From assembly GCA_020852925.1 (NCBI GenBank), contig JADYZU010000020.1, forward strand, positions 62,001 through 126,000: DNA of 64,000 bases, written 5' to 3'. Both the position numbers and the translations under genes were made by a program. Of the stretch, positions 44,465-52,465 are shown one piece after another. Each line of letters begins with the position of its first letter. Positions within the stretch are counted from its first letter, which is position 1. The stretch comes from Rubellimicrobium sp. Its GTDB lineage: Bacteria > Pseudomonadota > Alphaproteobacteria > Rhodobacterales > Rhodobacteraceae. The notes under the pieces were generated by a model. The model saw only the letters and a program-made list of their open reading frames with translations. It was not told the origin of the DNA and searched no databases.

Positions 44465-47400
44465 TCAGTGGAAGTCCCGGCTCGGGAACAGTTTCCTGCT
44501 CTGGTCGCGCGGATGGCGGGCCGGCGCGCCGGGATCGGCGGGGTGGGCGCGCGGCCCGGCCTCCTCTGCCCCCGGCGTCCAGAGCGTGCCAAGAAGCGCC
44601 GACAGATCCTCGACCCGTTCGGCGATCACATGCACGACCGGCCCGTCCCTCTCGATCCGGCCGGTGACCCGCACCAGCCGCCCGGCAATGACCGCCTTGC
44701 GGAACCTCTCATAGACCTTCCGCCACACGACGATGTTCGCGGTCCCGGTCTCATCCTCGAGCGTGAGGAACACCACGCCCGAGGCGGTGCCGGGGCGCTG
44801 GCGGGTGATGACAAGGCCGGTCACGATGACGCGGCCTGTGGCGTCTGGCAGCCTCTCATGCGGCAGGCTTTCGGACAGCCGCAACCGCAGCAGTTCGACC
44901 GGATGGGCGCGCAGGGACAGGCGCAGCGCAAGGTAATCCTCGATCACCTCCTGACCCAGCGTCATCGGCGGCAGCCGGACCGCCGGTTCGGTCCCGCCCT
45001 CGCCATCCGCCCCGAAGAGCGGCAGGGGCGCCGGGCCGTTCAGCGCCTTCACGGCCCAGAGCGCATCGCGGCGGTTGATGCCCAGGGGCGCAAAGGCATC
45101 GGCCTCGGCCAGCCGTTCCAGCGCGTCGGGGCGAACCCCGGCGCGGCGCCAGAGGCTCTCGATATCGGGATAACCGTTGCCTCGTGCGGCGGCGATCCAG
45201 TCCGCGTCCTCCTTGCGCATCCCCTTGATCTGGCGGAACCCCAGCCGCAGCGCCAGCGCGCCGTCCGCACGCGCCTCGATGGTGCAGTCCCAGAGCGAAT
45301 GGTTCACAGAAACCGGGCGCACCTCGACCCCGTGATCGCGCGCGTCGCGCACCAGTTGCGCCGGGGCGTAAAAGCCCATCGGCTGACTGTTCAAAAGCGC
45401 GCAGGTGAAGATCGCCGGGTGATGCCGCTTCAGCCAGGCCGAGACATAGACCAGCCGCGCGAAACTGGCGGCATGGCTTTCGGGGAAACCATAGCTGCCG
45501 AACCCCTCGATCTGCGCGAAACACCGTGCCGCGAAATCGGCGTCATAGCCGCGCTCCAGCATGCCGCTGACGAAACGGTCGCGAAAGGTGCCGATGGTGC
45601 CCATGCGTTTGAAGGTGGCGAGGCTGCGGCGCAGGCGATCCGCCTCGGCCGGGGTGAACCCGGCGGCGACAACGGCGATCTGCATCGCCTGTTCCTGAAA
45701 CAGCGGCACGCCATAGGTCCGGCCCAGAACCTCCATCATCGCGGGGCCAAGGTCTTCGACCGCCTCGCGGCCCATGCGGCGGTTCAGGAACGGATGCACC
45801 ATGCCGCCCTGGATCGGGCCGGGGCGGACGATGGCCACCTCACAGACCAGATCATGGAATGTGCGCGGTCGCATCCGGGGCAGGAAGTTCAGTTGCGCCC
45901 GGCTTTCGACCTGAAACACGCCGATGGCATCGGCCCGGCAGAGCATGTCATAGACCGCCGGATCCTCGGGCGGGACATTGGCCAGCGTCAGGTGTCGCGC
46001 GCGGTGATCCGCGATCAGGGCAAAGGCCTTGCGGATCGCGGTCAGCATGCCAAGGGCGAGGATATCGACCTTGAGAAGGCCGAGCGCGTCGATATCGTCC
46101 TTGTCCCATTCGATGACGGTGCGGTCCTCCATCGCGGCGTTTTCAATGGGGCACAACTCGTCCAGCCGGCCATGGGTGATGACGAAACCGCCGACATGTT
46201 GCGACAGGTGGCGGGGGAAACCGATGATCTCGCGGATGAGTCGCAGGGCAAGGCGCAGCCGCCGGTCCACGGGCGGCAGCCCGGCTGCGCGCAGCCGGTC
46301 ATCCTCCGGCGCGGACGAGGACCAGCCCCGCACCTCCCCCGAGATCCGGGCCACCACGTCCTGACTGAGGCCCATGACCTTGCCCACCTCGCGGATGGCG
46401 GCGCGCGAGCGGAAATGGATCACCGCCGCCGTCAGCCCGGCGCGTTCGCGGCCATAGCGGTTGTAGATCCACTGGATCACCTCTTCGCGGCGTTCATGTT
46501 CGAAATCGACGTCGATATCGGGCGGCTCGCCCCTCTCCCTGGAAATGAACCGCTCGAAGATCAGGGTGATGCTCTCGGGCGGCACCTCGGTGATGCCCAG
46601 CAGGTAGCAGACCACCGAATTGGCCGCCGATCCGCGTCCCTGACACAGGATGCCGTTCGCGCGGGCGAATTGCACGATGTCATGCACGGTCAGGAAATAG
46701 GGCGCATAATCCACCTCGCGGATCAGGGTCAGCTCCTTTTCGACCCGTTCGATGATCCTTGGCGGCGGGCCGGCAGGATAGCGCCAGCGCCATCCCTCAT
46801 GCGTCAGACGCTCCAGCCGGTCCTGCGCGGATTCGTTTCCCGACGCCTCGTCGGGATAGCGATAGCGCAGATCCGACAGCCGGAAGGTGCAGCGTCCGGC
46901 GATCTCCAGCGTGCGGCGGATGGCGGCGGGGTGACGAGCGAACATCCGTGCCATCTCGGCTGCGGATTTCAGGCGTTGTTCGGCATTGGCAAGCCGGTGT
47001 TCCCCGATCGTGTCGATACTGCAGCCGAGCCGCAGGCAGGTCAGCACATCGGCCAGGGGGCGACGGGCGGCGTGGTGCATCAGCACATCGCCAAGCGCGA
47101 CCATGGGAAGGTTGGTCTCTTGCGCGATCCGGGCCAGCCGGTCGAACCGGTCCTGATCGCGGCCGTCGTGGCGGGGCGTGGCGCCAAGGAAACCCTGGCC
47201 GGGAAAGGTCCGGGCAAGCGTCACAAGATCGTCCTGCGCCGCTGCCATCCCGGCCAGGTCCAGCGGATCGGGCGGCAGGGCGATCAGGACAAGGCCCGTG
47301 CCCCACGCCGCCAGATCGGCACGGGTCAGATGGCATTCGCCCTTTGGCGCCCGGCGCCTGCCCAGCGACAAGAGCCGCGTCAGCCGCGACCAGGCGGCAA

Positions 47401-47707
47401 GATCGGTGGGCAGGGCGACCCATTCGACCGGGCTGTCGGTCAGCACCAGCCGCGCGCCGGGGATGAGGCGGGGCAACGCGGCCCCCTGCCCTGCCCCGGC
47501 CTGCAGGCGCGCAAGTTCCTTCAGTGCCGAGAAGGCCCGCACGACCCCCGCGACCGAATTGCGGTCGGTGATGGCGATGGCGGCCAGGCCAAGCTCTGCG
47601 GCCCGGGTCACCAGTTCCTCGGGGTGCGACGCGCCGGTGAGGAAGGTGAAGTTCGAGGTCACGCACAGCTCGGCATATCCGGATGGGACGGTGGACCGGC
47701 GGGACAT
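44465..47707 (-). CDS. dnaE2: Error-prone DNA polymerase DnaE2
   Basis: A 1080-residue C-family polymerase of the DnaE2 branch used in SOS mutagenesis. The PHP domain starts YAELCVTSNFTFLTGASH and has AITDRNSVAGVVRA; the palm has PDIDVDFEHERR with catalytic aspartates; ISRERGEPP precedes it; the C-terminal OB fold has GLVITRQRPGTASG. In most bacteria it works with ImuA and ImuB, which are absent here. An SOS box lies 22-36 bases upstream of the ATG. It sits between the sugar importer and the flagellar genes. Confidence 0.95.
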   Translation of the reverse strand: MSRRSTVPSGYAELCVTSNFTFLTGASHPEELVTRAAELGLAAIAITDRNSVAGVVRAFSALKELARLQAGAGQGAALPRLIPGARLVLTDSPVEWVALPTDLAAWSRLTRLLSLGRRRAPKGECHLTRADLAAWGTGLVLIALPPDPLDLAGMAAAQDDLVTLARTFPGQGFLGATPRHDGRDQDRFDRLARIAQETNLPMVALGDVLMHHAARRPLADVLTCLRLGCSIDTIGEHRLANAEQRLKSAAEMARMFARHPAAIRRTLEIAGRCTFRLSDLRYRYPDEASGNESAQDRLERLTHEGWRWRYPAGPPPRIIERVEKELTLIREVDYAPYFLTVHDIVQFARANGILCQGRGSAANSVVCYLLGITEVPPESITLIFERFISRERGEPPDIDVDFEHERREEVIQWIYNRYGRERAGLTAAVIHFRSRAAIREVGKVMGLSQDVVARISGEVRGWSSSAPEDDRLRAAGLPPVDRRLRLALRLIREIIGFPRHLSQHVGGFVITHGRLDELCPIENAAMEDRTVIEWDKDDIDALGLLKVDILALGMLTAIRKAFALIADHRARHLTLANVPPEDPAVYDMLCRADAIGVFQVESRAQLNFLPRMRPRTFHDLVCEVAIVRPGPIQGGMVHPFLNRRMGREAVEDLGPAMMEVLGRTYGVPLFQEQAMQIAVVAAGFTPAEADRLRRSLATFKRMGTIGTFRDRFVSGMLERGYDADFAARCFAQIEGFGSYGFPESHAASFARLVYVSAWLKRHHPAIFTCALLNSQPMGFYAPAQLVRDARDHGVEVRPVSVNHSLWDCTIEARADGALALRLGFRQIKGMRKEDADWIAAARGNGYPDIESLWRRAGVRPDALERLAEADAFAPLGINRRDALWAVKALNGPAPLPLFGADGEGGTEPAVRLPPMTLGQEVIEDYLALRLSLRAHPVELLRLRLSESLPHERLPDATGRVIVTGLVITRQRPGTASGVVFLTLEDETGTANIVVWRKVYERFRKAVIAGRLVRVTGRIERDGPVVHVIAERVEDLSALLGTLWTPGAEEAGPRAHPADPGAPARHPRDQSRKLFPSRDFH

Positions 47708-47728
47708 TTCGCGTCGATGATTCCATCA

Positions 47729-47743
47729 GTTCACTATTTGTTC
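47729..47743 (-). promoter_or_regulatory. LexA-binding SOS box upstream of dnaE2
   Basis: GTTC-N7-GTTC (GAAC-N7-GAAC on the gene strand), exactly the direct-repeat LexA site of alphaproteobacteria, 22 to 36 bases before the dnaE2 ATG. It indicates DNA-damage induction of dnaE2. The remaining 80 bases to the fliL-like gene carry nothing else I can name. Confidence 0.85.
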
Positions 47744-47808
47744 TCAAATACGCAATCCCCTTCCGCGAGTCGAGCCTGCCATCGCCCTCGGGCCGCTCGT
47801 GCGGCATG

Positions 47809-48366
47809 TCACATGTCCTGCCGCACGATATCGAGCACGAGAACCGCCCTGATCGTGTCGCCTGACACTTCCTGCGCGGCGCGGGTCAGGCTTTCGCGCA
47901 GGATGCGCATGTTCGAGGAGGCGGTGAACATGCCTTCGAAGGCGCCGGTATTGGCATGGTCGAACAGCGTCTGGAGCAGCAGCGCGCGCAGCCGCGGCTC
48001 GCGCGAGCGGACCGCCTCGCTCTGGCCGGCGCCGATCTCGAGGCCAAGGGTGATGACCACAAGCGCGGCGACGCTATCGCCTCGCACGAGCGGAACCATG
48101 AACTGGTCGTTCAGGCGCAGGAATTCGGCATCCTCGGGCACGGCCGGATCCCCGGCCCCGTCCGAAGGAGAGGGCGGCGTTTCGGTGCCGTGAGCTTCGT
48201 CCGCAGGAGCCCCGTCTGCGGGGGGGGTGGATTCGGCGACCGGTCCTGCGCCGGCATCGGCGGCTTCGGGCGGGGCGGACAGGAAGGTGGCAATCACCCA
48301 GGCCGCCCCCGCACCGCCGCCCAGGCCAACCACCAGCATCACGACGGGGATCAGGATCTTCTTCAT
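47809..48366 (-). CDS. FliL-like flagellar basal-body-associated protein
   Basis: A 185-residue protein with an N-terminal membrane helix (ILIPVVMLVVGLGGGAGAAW), a Pro/Ala/Asp linker (about 32-78) and a C-terminal domain containing FMVPLVRGDSVAALVVITLGLEI. FliL supports stator function. It ends the flgB-...-flgH leftward operon, nine bases after flgH. Assignment rests on context and overall layout; sequence similarity to FliL is modest. Confidence 0.7.
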   Translation of the reverse strand: MKKILIPVVMLVVGLGGGAGAAWVIATFLSAPPEAADAGAGPVAESTPPADGAPADEAHGTETPPSPSDGAGDPAVPEDAEFLRLNDQFMVPLVRGDSVAALVVITLGLEIGAGQSEAVRSREPRLRALLLQTLFDHANTGAFEGMFTASSNMRILRESLTRAAQEVSGDTIRAVLVLDIVRQDM

Positions 48367-48375
48367 CGGCCCGGC

Positions 48376-49089
48376 TCAGAACGGCAAGATCTGGTCGATG
48401 ACCTGCTGGCCCCAGCGTGGCTGCTGCATGTCGCTGATCTGCCCCCGGCCACCATAGGAAATGCGCGCGGCGGCGATCTTGTCATAGCTCACCTCGTTCT
48501 GGCGCGAGATATCGACCGGCCGCACGAAACCGTCGACCAGAAGTTCGCGCAGTTCGTGGTTCACCCGCACTTCCTGCCGGCCGGAAATGGCAAGGACGCC
48601 ATTCGGCAGCACGTCGATCACCGTTGCCGCCACGCGCAGCGTCAACTGTTCGTTGCGCCGCACCGATCCGTCGCCGGCAAAGGTGCCGCCTGACGAAGTC
48701 GCGACCGCCGGAGCAAGCGGGACCGACGCGCCCTCCTGAAGACCGAAAAGCGCCTCGATTCCCATCTCCTCGCTGCCGTTGCGGCCGCTGCTGGTGGAGT
48801 TGGAGATCGCGGCACGGTCATTGATCTCGATCACCACGGTAAGGATGTCCCCCCGCCGGATCGCCCGGTTGTCCCCGAGAAGCGAGCCGCGCTCGCCGGT
48901 CCAGAGCGAGGCGAACTGCACCTCGCTGCGGGTCGCCGGCGTGTCGATCGCATAGGGCAGGCCCGGGGTCATCATCGCCAGATGCTCAGGGGTCATGTTC
49001 GGCGGCGTGAAATCCGGGGTGCCGCCGATGGGCGTGGTCCCTTCGCAGGCGGCAAGGACCAGGAAGGCAAGCGGGACGAAGCGGCGCAT
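48376..49089 (-). CDS. flgH: Flagellar L-ring protein FlgH
   Basis: A 237-residue outer-membrane lipoprotein forming the L ring. Signal peptide and lipobox LAAC with lipidated Cys15 are visible. SLWTGERGSLLGDNRAIRRGDILTV is matched in parts by the family (SLF...R..GDILTV). ATG 49089 is chosen because the lipoprotein signal begins there; the frame opens 36 bases earlier. flgA lies ten bases upstream. Confidence 0.93.
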   Translation of the reverse strand: MRRFVPLAFLVLAACEGTTPIGGTPDFTPPNMTPEHLAMMTPGLPYAIDTPATRSEVQFASLWTGERGSLLGDNRAIRRGDILTVVIEINDRAAISNSTSSGRNGSEEMGIEALFGLQEGASVPLAPAVATSSGGTFAGDGSVRRNEQLTLRVAATVIDVLPNGVLAISGRQEVRVNHELRELLVDGFVRPVDISRQNEVSYDKIAAARISYGGRGQISDMQQPRWGQQVIDQILPF

Positions 49090-49099
49090 GACGGGCCTC

Positions 49100-49516
49100 T
49101 CAGTTGGTGACATGGGCGCTGCCATCGGCCCCGATCAGGGCCCCGACGGTGGTGCGCGACGCAAGGTTCATGACGCGGATCACATCCCCCGGCCCGGCCC
49201 GGTCGAGGGCGCGGCCCTCGGTGGTGATGAGCAGGCTGCCCCGGGCAAACACCAGGGTGACGATCTGGTTGCGTTCGATGATCGCGGGCAGGCCGATGTC
49301 GCCGGGGCGGATCGGTCGGTTGGCATAAAGGGCGACCCGCGCCTCCATCCCCACCGCATCCGCCGGATCGGCAATCGCACCGGGCACGTCGAGATCGCGC
49401 AGGATCAGGTCGCTGTCGGTGATCAGGCTGCGCGCGGGGATCGTGCGGGCCGCGACCACCACCTCGGCCCGGGCGGCGCCGGCGGCCAGGATCAGGCACA
49501 GGACAAGGCGGATCAT
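49100..49516 (-). CDS. flgA: Flagella basal body P-ring formation chaperone FlgA
   Basis: A 138-residue periplasmic SAF-domain protein with signal peptide (MIRLVLCLILAAGAARA). RTIPARSLITDSDLILRDLD and PGDVIRVMNLASRTTV are FlgA landmarks. It assists FlgI assembly; flgI is not in this window. The start overlaps the flgG stop by four bases. Confidence 0.9.
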   Translation of the reverse strand: MIRLVLCLILAAGAARAEVVVAARTIPARSLITDSDLILRDLDVPGAIADPADAVGMEARVALYANRPIRPGDIGLPAIIERNQIVTLVFARGSLLITTEGRALDRAGPGDVIRVMNLASRTTVGALIGADGSAHVTN

Positions 49517-50298
49517 CGCATCGCCACCATCGCGCCAAGCATCTGGTCCGCCGCCGTGATGACCTTGGAATTGAGTTCGTATCCGCGCTGGGCCTCGATC
49601 AGGTCGGTCACCTCCTTGACCGGATCGACGGTCGAATCCTCGAGATAGCCCTGCCTGAGCACGCCAAGCCCGTCGCGGCCCGGGGACGAGACCATGGGCG
49701 GGCCGGAGGCGCCGGTCTCGAGATGCAGGTTGGAGCCGATCGCCTCGAGACCCTTGGCATTGGTGAAACCGGCCAGCGTGATCTGGCCGATGAACTCGGG
49801 CTCGATCCGGTCGGCGAAGACGGCATGGACTTCGCCCTCGGCGTTGATGTCGACGGCGCGGGCGTCGGCGGGGACGGTGATCTGGGGCGACACCGGATAA
49901 CCGTCCGATGTGACGACAAGCCCGTCACCCGTCACCTTGAGCGCACCGTCGCGCGTAAAGGCCGAACGCCCGTCGGGAAGCGTCACCTCGAGATAGCCCT
50001 GGCCCTCGATGGCAAGGTCGAGATCGCCGCCGGTCTGCGCCAGCGCACCCTGCCCGAGCAGCACCGAAACCGCCGTCGGCCGCACCCCGAGGCCCAGTTG
50101 CACCCCCACCGGCAGCACCGTGCCGTCCGAGGCGTTGATCGCGCCGGGCCGCTGCATCTGCTGGTAATGCAGATCGGCAAATTCCGCGCGCCGGGCGTTG
50201 TAGGCGGTGGTGTTCATGTTGGCGAGGTTGTTCGAGATGACCTCGACCCGCATTTGCTGTGCCTGCATTCCTGCGGCTGCAATTTCGAGTGCCCTCAT
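49513..50298 (-). CDS. flgG: Flagellar distal rod protein FlgG
   Basis: A 261-residue rod protein with the N-terminal ISNNLANMNTTAYN and C-terminal EVTDLIEAQRGYELNSKVI motifs of axial proteins. VGVQLGLGV and GQGYLEV fit FlgG. Gap of nine bases from flgF. Confidence 0.95.
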   Translation of the reverse strand: MRALEIAAAGMQAQQMRVEVISNNLANMNTTAYNARRAEFADLHYQQMQRPGAINASDGTVLPVGVQLGLGVRPTAVSVLLGQGALAQTGGDLDLAIEGQGYLEVTLPDGRSAFTRDGALKVTGDGLVVTSDGYPVSPQITVPADARAVDINAEGEVHAVFADRIEPEFIGQITLAGFTNAKGLEAIGSNLHLETGASGPPMVSSPGRDGLGVLRQGYLEDSTVDPVKEVTDLIEAQRGYELNSKVITAADQMLGAMVAMR

Positions 50299-50307
50299 CG
50301 TGGTCTC

Positions 50308-51024
50308 CTATCGGCCGAGTGTCTGGATGGCGTCGCGGATGCGCTGGTCTTCGCGGTCGAGAAAGTTCTGGCCCATCTCGTAGGCGCGCTGCACCTCGAT
50401 CATGCGTGTGATCTCGAGGACCGGATCGACGTTTGATTCCTCGAGATAGCCCTGCATGATCCGGGCGCCCCCGGCGGTCTCCCAGCCGCCGTCGGCGCGG
50501 AAGGTCACACCTTCGCTGCGCAGCATTCCGGCCGGATCGACCGGCATGACCAGGCCGATCTGCCCGACCGGCTGTCCGTCGGCGGAAATGGTGCCGTCCG
50601 GCGCGATCGCCACCGCCCCGGCCCCGACCGGCACAAAGACCGGCGTGCCGCCCGCATCCAGCACAGGCCAGCCCTGCGCCGTGACCAGATCGCCATTCTC
50701 GTTCGGCGTGAAGGATCCCGCCCGGGTCAGCCTTTGCCCGTCCGGGGCTGCGACAAGGAAGAACCCGTCGCCCTCGATGGCCAGATCGAAGGTGCCGCCG
50801 GTCGCCCCGAGCGAGCCCTGCGCCAGATCGGTCATCCGCACCCGGGCCGCGGCCATGGACAGCGAAGGTTCATCCGGACCAAGAGCCCGGATATATTCGG
50901 AAAACACCACGCCCTCGGCGCGATAGCCGGTGGTGTTGGCATTGGCGATGTTGTTGGCCACCACCTGCATCTGCGCCATGAGGCCCGATTGCCGCGACAG
51001 GGTGGCACTGATCGTGTTGTCCAT
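50308..51024 (-). CDS. flgF: Flagellar proximal-distal rod protein FlgF
   Basis: A 238-residue axial protein with VVANNIANANTTGYRAEG at the N-terminus and EITRMIEVQRAYE near the C-terminus. Together with FlgG, FlgB and FlgC it makes the rod. One base separates it from fliQ. Confidence 0.95.
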   Translation of the reverse strand: MDNTISATLSRQSGLMAQMQVVANNIANANTTGYRAEGVVFSEYIRALGPDEPSLSMAAARVRMTDLAQGSLGATGGTFDLAIEGDGFFLVAAPDGQRLTRAGSFTPNENGDLVTAQGWPVLDAGGTPVFVPVGAGAVAIAPDGTISADGQPVGQIGLVMPVDPAGMLRSEGVTFRADGGWETAGGARIMQGYLEESNVDPVLEITRMIEVQRAYEMGQNFLDREDQRIRDAIQTLGR

Positions 51025-51025
51025 C

Positions 51026-51292
51026 TCAGCCTCCCGCGATCGCCGGCGCGATGGAATCGCGCAGATAGGACACGAGCAGGTCGGTCATGAATCCCATGCT
51101 CAGCCAGAAGGTCACGACGATCGCGGCCATCTTGGGCACGAAGGTCAACGTCATTTCCTGAACCGAGGTCAGCGCCTGGAGAAGGCCGATCGCCAGCCCG
51201 ACCACAAGCGCAACCCCGAGGATCGGCAGCGACATGACCGTTGCCACCCACAGGCCCTGACGCATGAAATCCTGAAGAACCGCTGCCTCCAT
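51026..51292 (-). CDS. fliQ: Flagellar type III export protein FliQ
   Basis: An 88-residue membrane protein with two helices (VATVMSLPILGVALVVGLAI and AAIVVTFWLSMGFMTDLLV) and the central LLQALTSVQEMTLTFVPK of FliQ. Part of the export gate with FliP and FliR, which are not here. Confidence 0.94.
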   Translation of the reverse strand: MEAAVLQDFMRQGLWVATVMSLPILGVALVVGLAIGLLQALTSVQEMTLTFVPKMAAIVVTFWLSMGFMTDLLVSYLRDSIAPAIAGG

Positions 51293-51295
51293 GGG

Positions 51296-51580
51296 TTACA
51301 CCGGCATCCGCAGGATTTCCTGGTAGGCTTCGACCACCTTGTTGCGGATGGTGACCGCGGTCTCGACCGCAAGCTCGGTCTGGGCGAGGGCCTGGACCAG
51401 GGCATGCGGATCGGCGGCGCCCGTCATCGCGCCGATGGAGGCCCGTTCGCCGGCCGCGAGGGTCTGGGCAAAATCGCCCAGGGCCCGGCCGATCACGTTG
51501 CCGCCGGTCCCCGGCTGTGGCGCGGTGGCGCCGCGGGTGGCGGCGTAGCGGTCTGCGACAAGAACGGGTGAGATATTCAT
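51296..51580 (-). CDS. fliE: Flagellar hook-basal body protein FliE
   Basis: A 94-residue MS ring-rod junction protein. ALAQTELAVETAVTIRNKVVEAYQEILRM is the FliE C-terminal pattern, here read in pieces. ATG 51580 follows AGGAGAATC-like sequence; upstream in-frame residues belong to the flgC 3' region. Confidence 0.9.
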   Translation of the reverse strand: MNISPVLVADRYAATRGATAPQPGTGGNVIGRALGDFAQTLAAGERASIGAMTGAADPHALVQALAQTELAVETAVTIRNKVVEAYQEILRMPV

Positions 51581-51590
51581 CAGGATTCTC

Positions 51591-51983
51591 CTATCGGCGC
51601 AACAGGTCGAGCAGGGCGGTGGACATCTGCCGCACCTGATCGAACACGCGCAGGTTGGCCTCGTAGCTGCGGCCCGCTTCGCGCGAATCCGCAATCTCGA
51701 CGAGGAGGTTCACATTCGACCCGGCGCGATAGCCCGCTTCGTCGGCCAGGGGATGCGACGGATCGAAGATCCGGCCCGGCTCGGTCTGGTCGAGGCGCAT
51801 CCGGCCGGCAGTCACCGCCCCGGTCGGTCGGCCGCGGGCGACCTCTTCCTCGAACGAAAGGGTCTTGCGGTGGTAACCGGGCGTATCGGCATTGGCGATG
51901 TTCTCGGACAGATAGCGCAGGCGGCTGGCCTGGGCGTCCATCCCCGAAGCGGCAATGCGCAGGGCGTCGGAAAAATCGGCCAT
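51591..51983 (-). CDS. flgC: Flagellar proximal rod protein FlgC
   Basis: A 130-residue rod protein: LSENIANADTPGYHRK near the N-terminus and a C-terminal segment with SYEANLRVFDQVRQM. Three bases after flgB. Confidence 0.94.
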   Translation of the reverse strand: MADFSDALRIAASGMDAQASRLRYLSENIANADTPGYHRKTLSFEEEVARGRPTGAVTAGRMRLDQTEPGRIFDPSHPLADEAGYRAGSNVNLLVEIADSREAGRSYEANLRVFDQVRQMSTALLDLLRR

Positions 51984-51986
51984 GAC

Positions 51987-52367
51987 CTATCGCCCGAGGC
52001 TGAGCCGCAGCACGGTCAGGCCGTGGCGGTAGATGGCAAGGGCACGCGAATGTTCGCGCGCGGCATCCGCGGCCGCGAACATCTCGTTCTCGAGCGAGAC
52101 GGTATTGCCGTTCGGCGCCGCCTGCCCGTCCGCATCATGCGCCCTTGCGCCGGTGATTCCCCCCTCAGGCGCCATGTGTCCCGGTCGCGTGCTGCGCAGC
52201 GCCGGAGCAGTTCCGCTGCGCAGCATCGTGGAAAAATCATCAAGCCGCTGCGCGCGATACCCCGGCGAATCGGCATGGGCGACATTGGTGGCCACCAGGG
52301 CCTGCTGCCGTGCGGCATGGGCGGCCATGGCGCCGGACAAACGGAAAACGTCGAGACTGTCAAACAT
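51987..52367 (-). CDS. flgB: Flagellar proximal rod protein FlgB
   Basis: A 126-residue rod protein with LVATNVAHADSPGYRAQ. First gene of the flgB-flgC-fliE-fliQ-flgF-flgG-flgA-flgH-fliL-like run; divergent from fliI. Confidence 0.93.
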   Translation of the reverse strand: MFDSLDVFRLSGAMAAHAARQQALVATNVAHADSPGYRAQRLDDFSTMLRSGTAPALRSTRPGHMAPEGGITGARAHDADGQAAPNGNTVSLENEMFAAADAAREHSRALAIYRHGLTVLRLSLGR

Positions 52368-52391
52368 CGGGGCTTCTCCCTCGGATCGCGA

Positions 52392-52427
52392 AACCGATCC
52401 TTAAGGGTGATTCCCTAAGGATCGGTT
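52392..52427. promoter_or_regulatory. Bulged palindrome between flgB and fliI
   Basis: Arms at 52392-52407 and 52413-52427 (AACCGATCCTT...AAGGATCGGTT) pair over 15 bp with one unpaired A at 52404 and a five-base loop. A GANTC (GATTC, 52409-52413) spans the loop centre. It sits in the 98-base divergent region, so it could be an operator for both operons or a hairpin in one leader. Confidence 0.75.
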
Positions 52428-52465
52428 CATGGCGAACGCAGGCTTCATCTCAAGAGGGGAACCCG

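Noticed and set aside
44468-48193. Very long plus-strand open frame opposite dnaE2
   Set aside because: Low-complexity antisense reading of a high-GC gene, no family motif; DnaE2 on the other strand is unambiguous.
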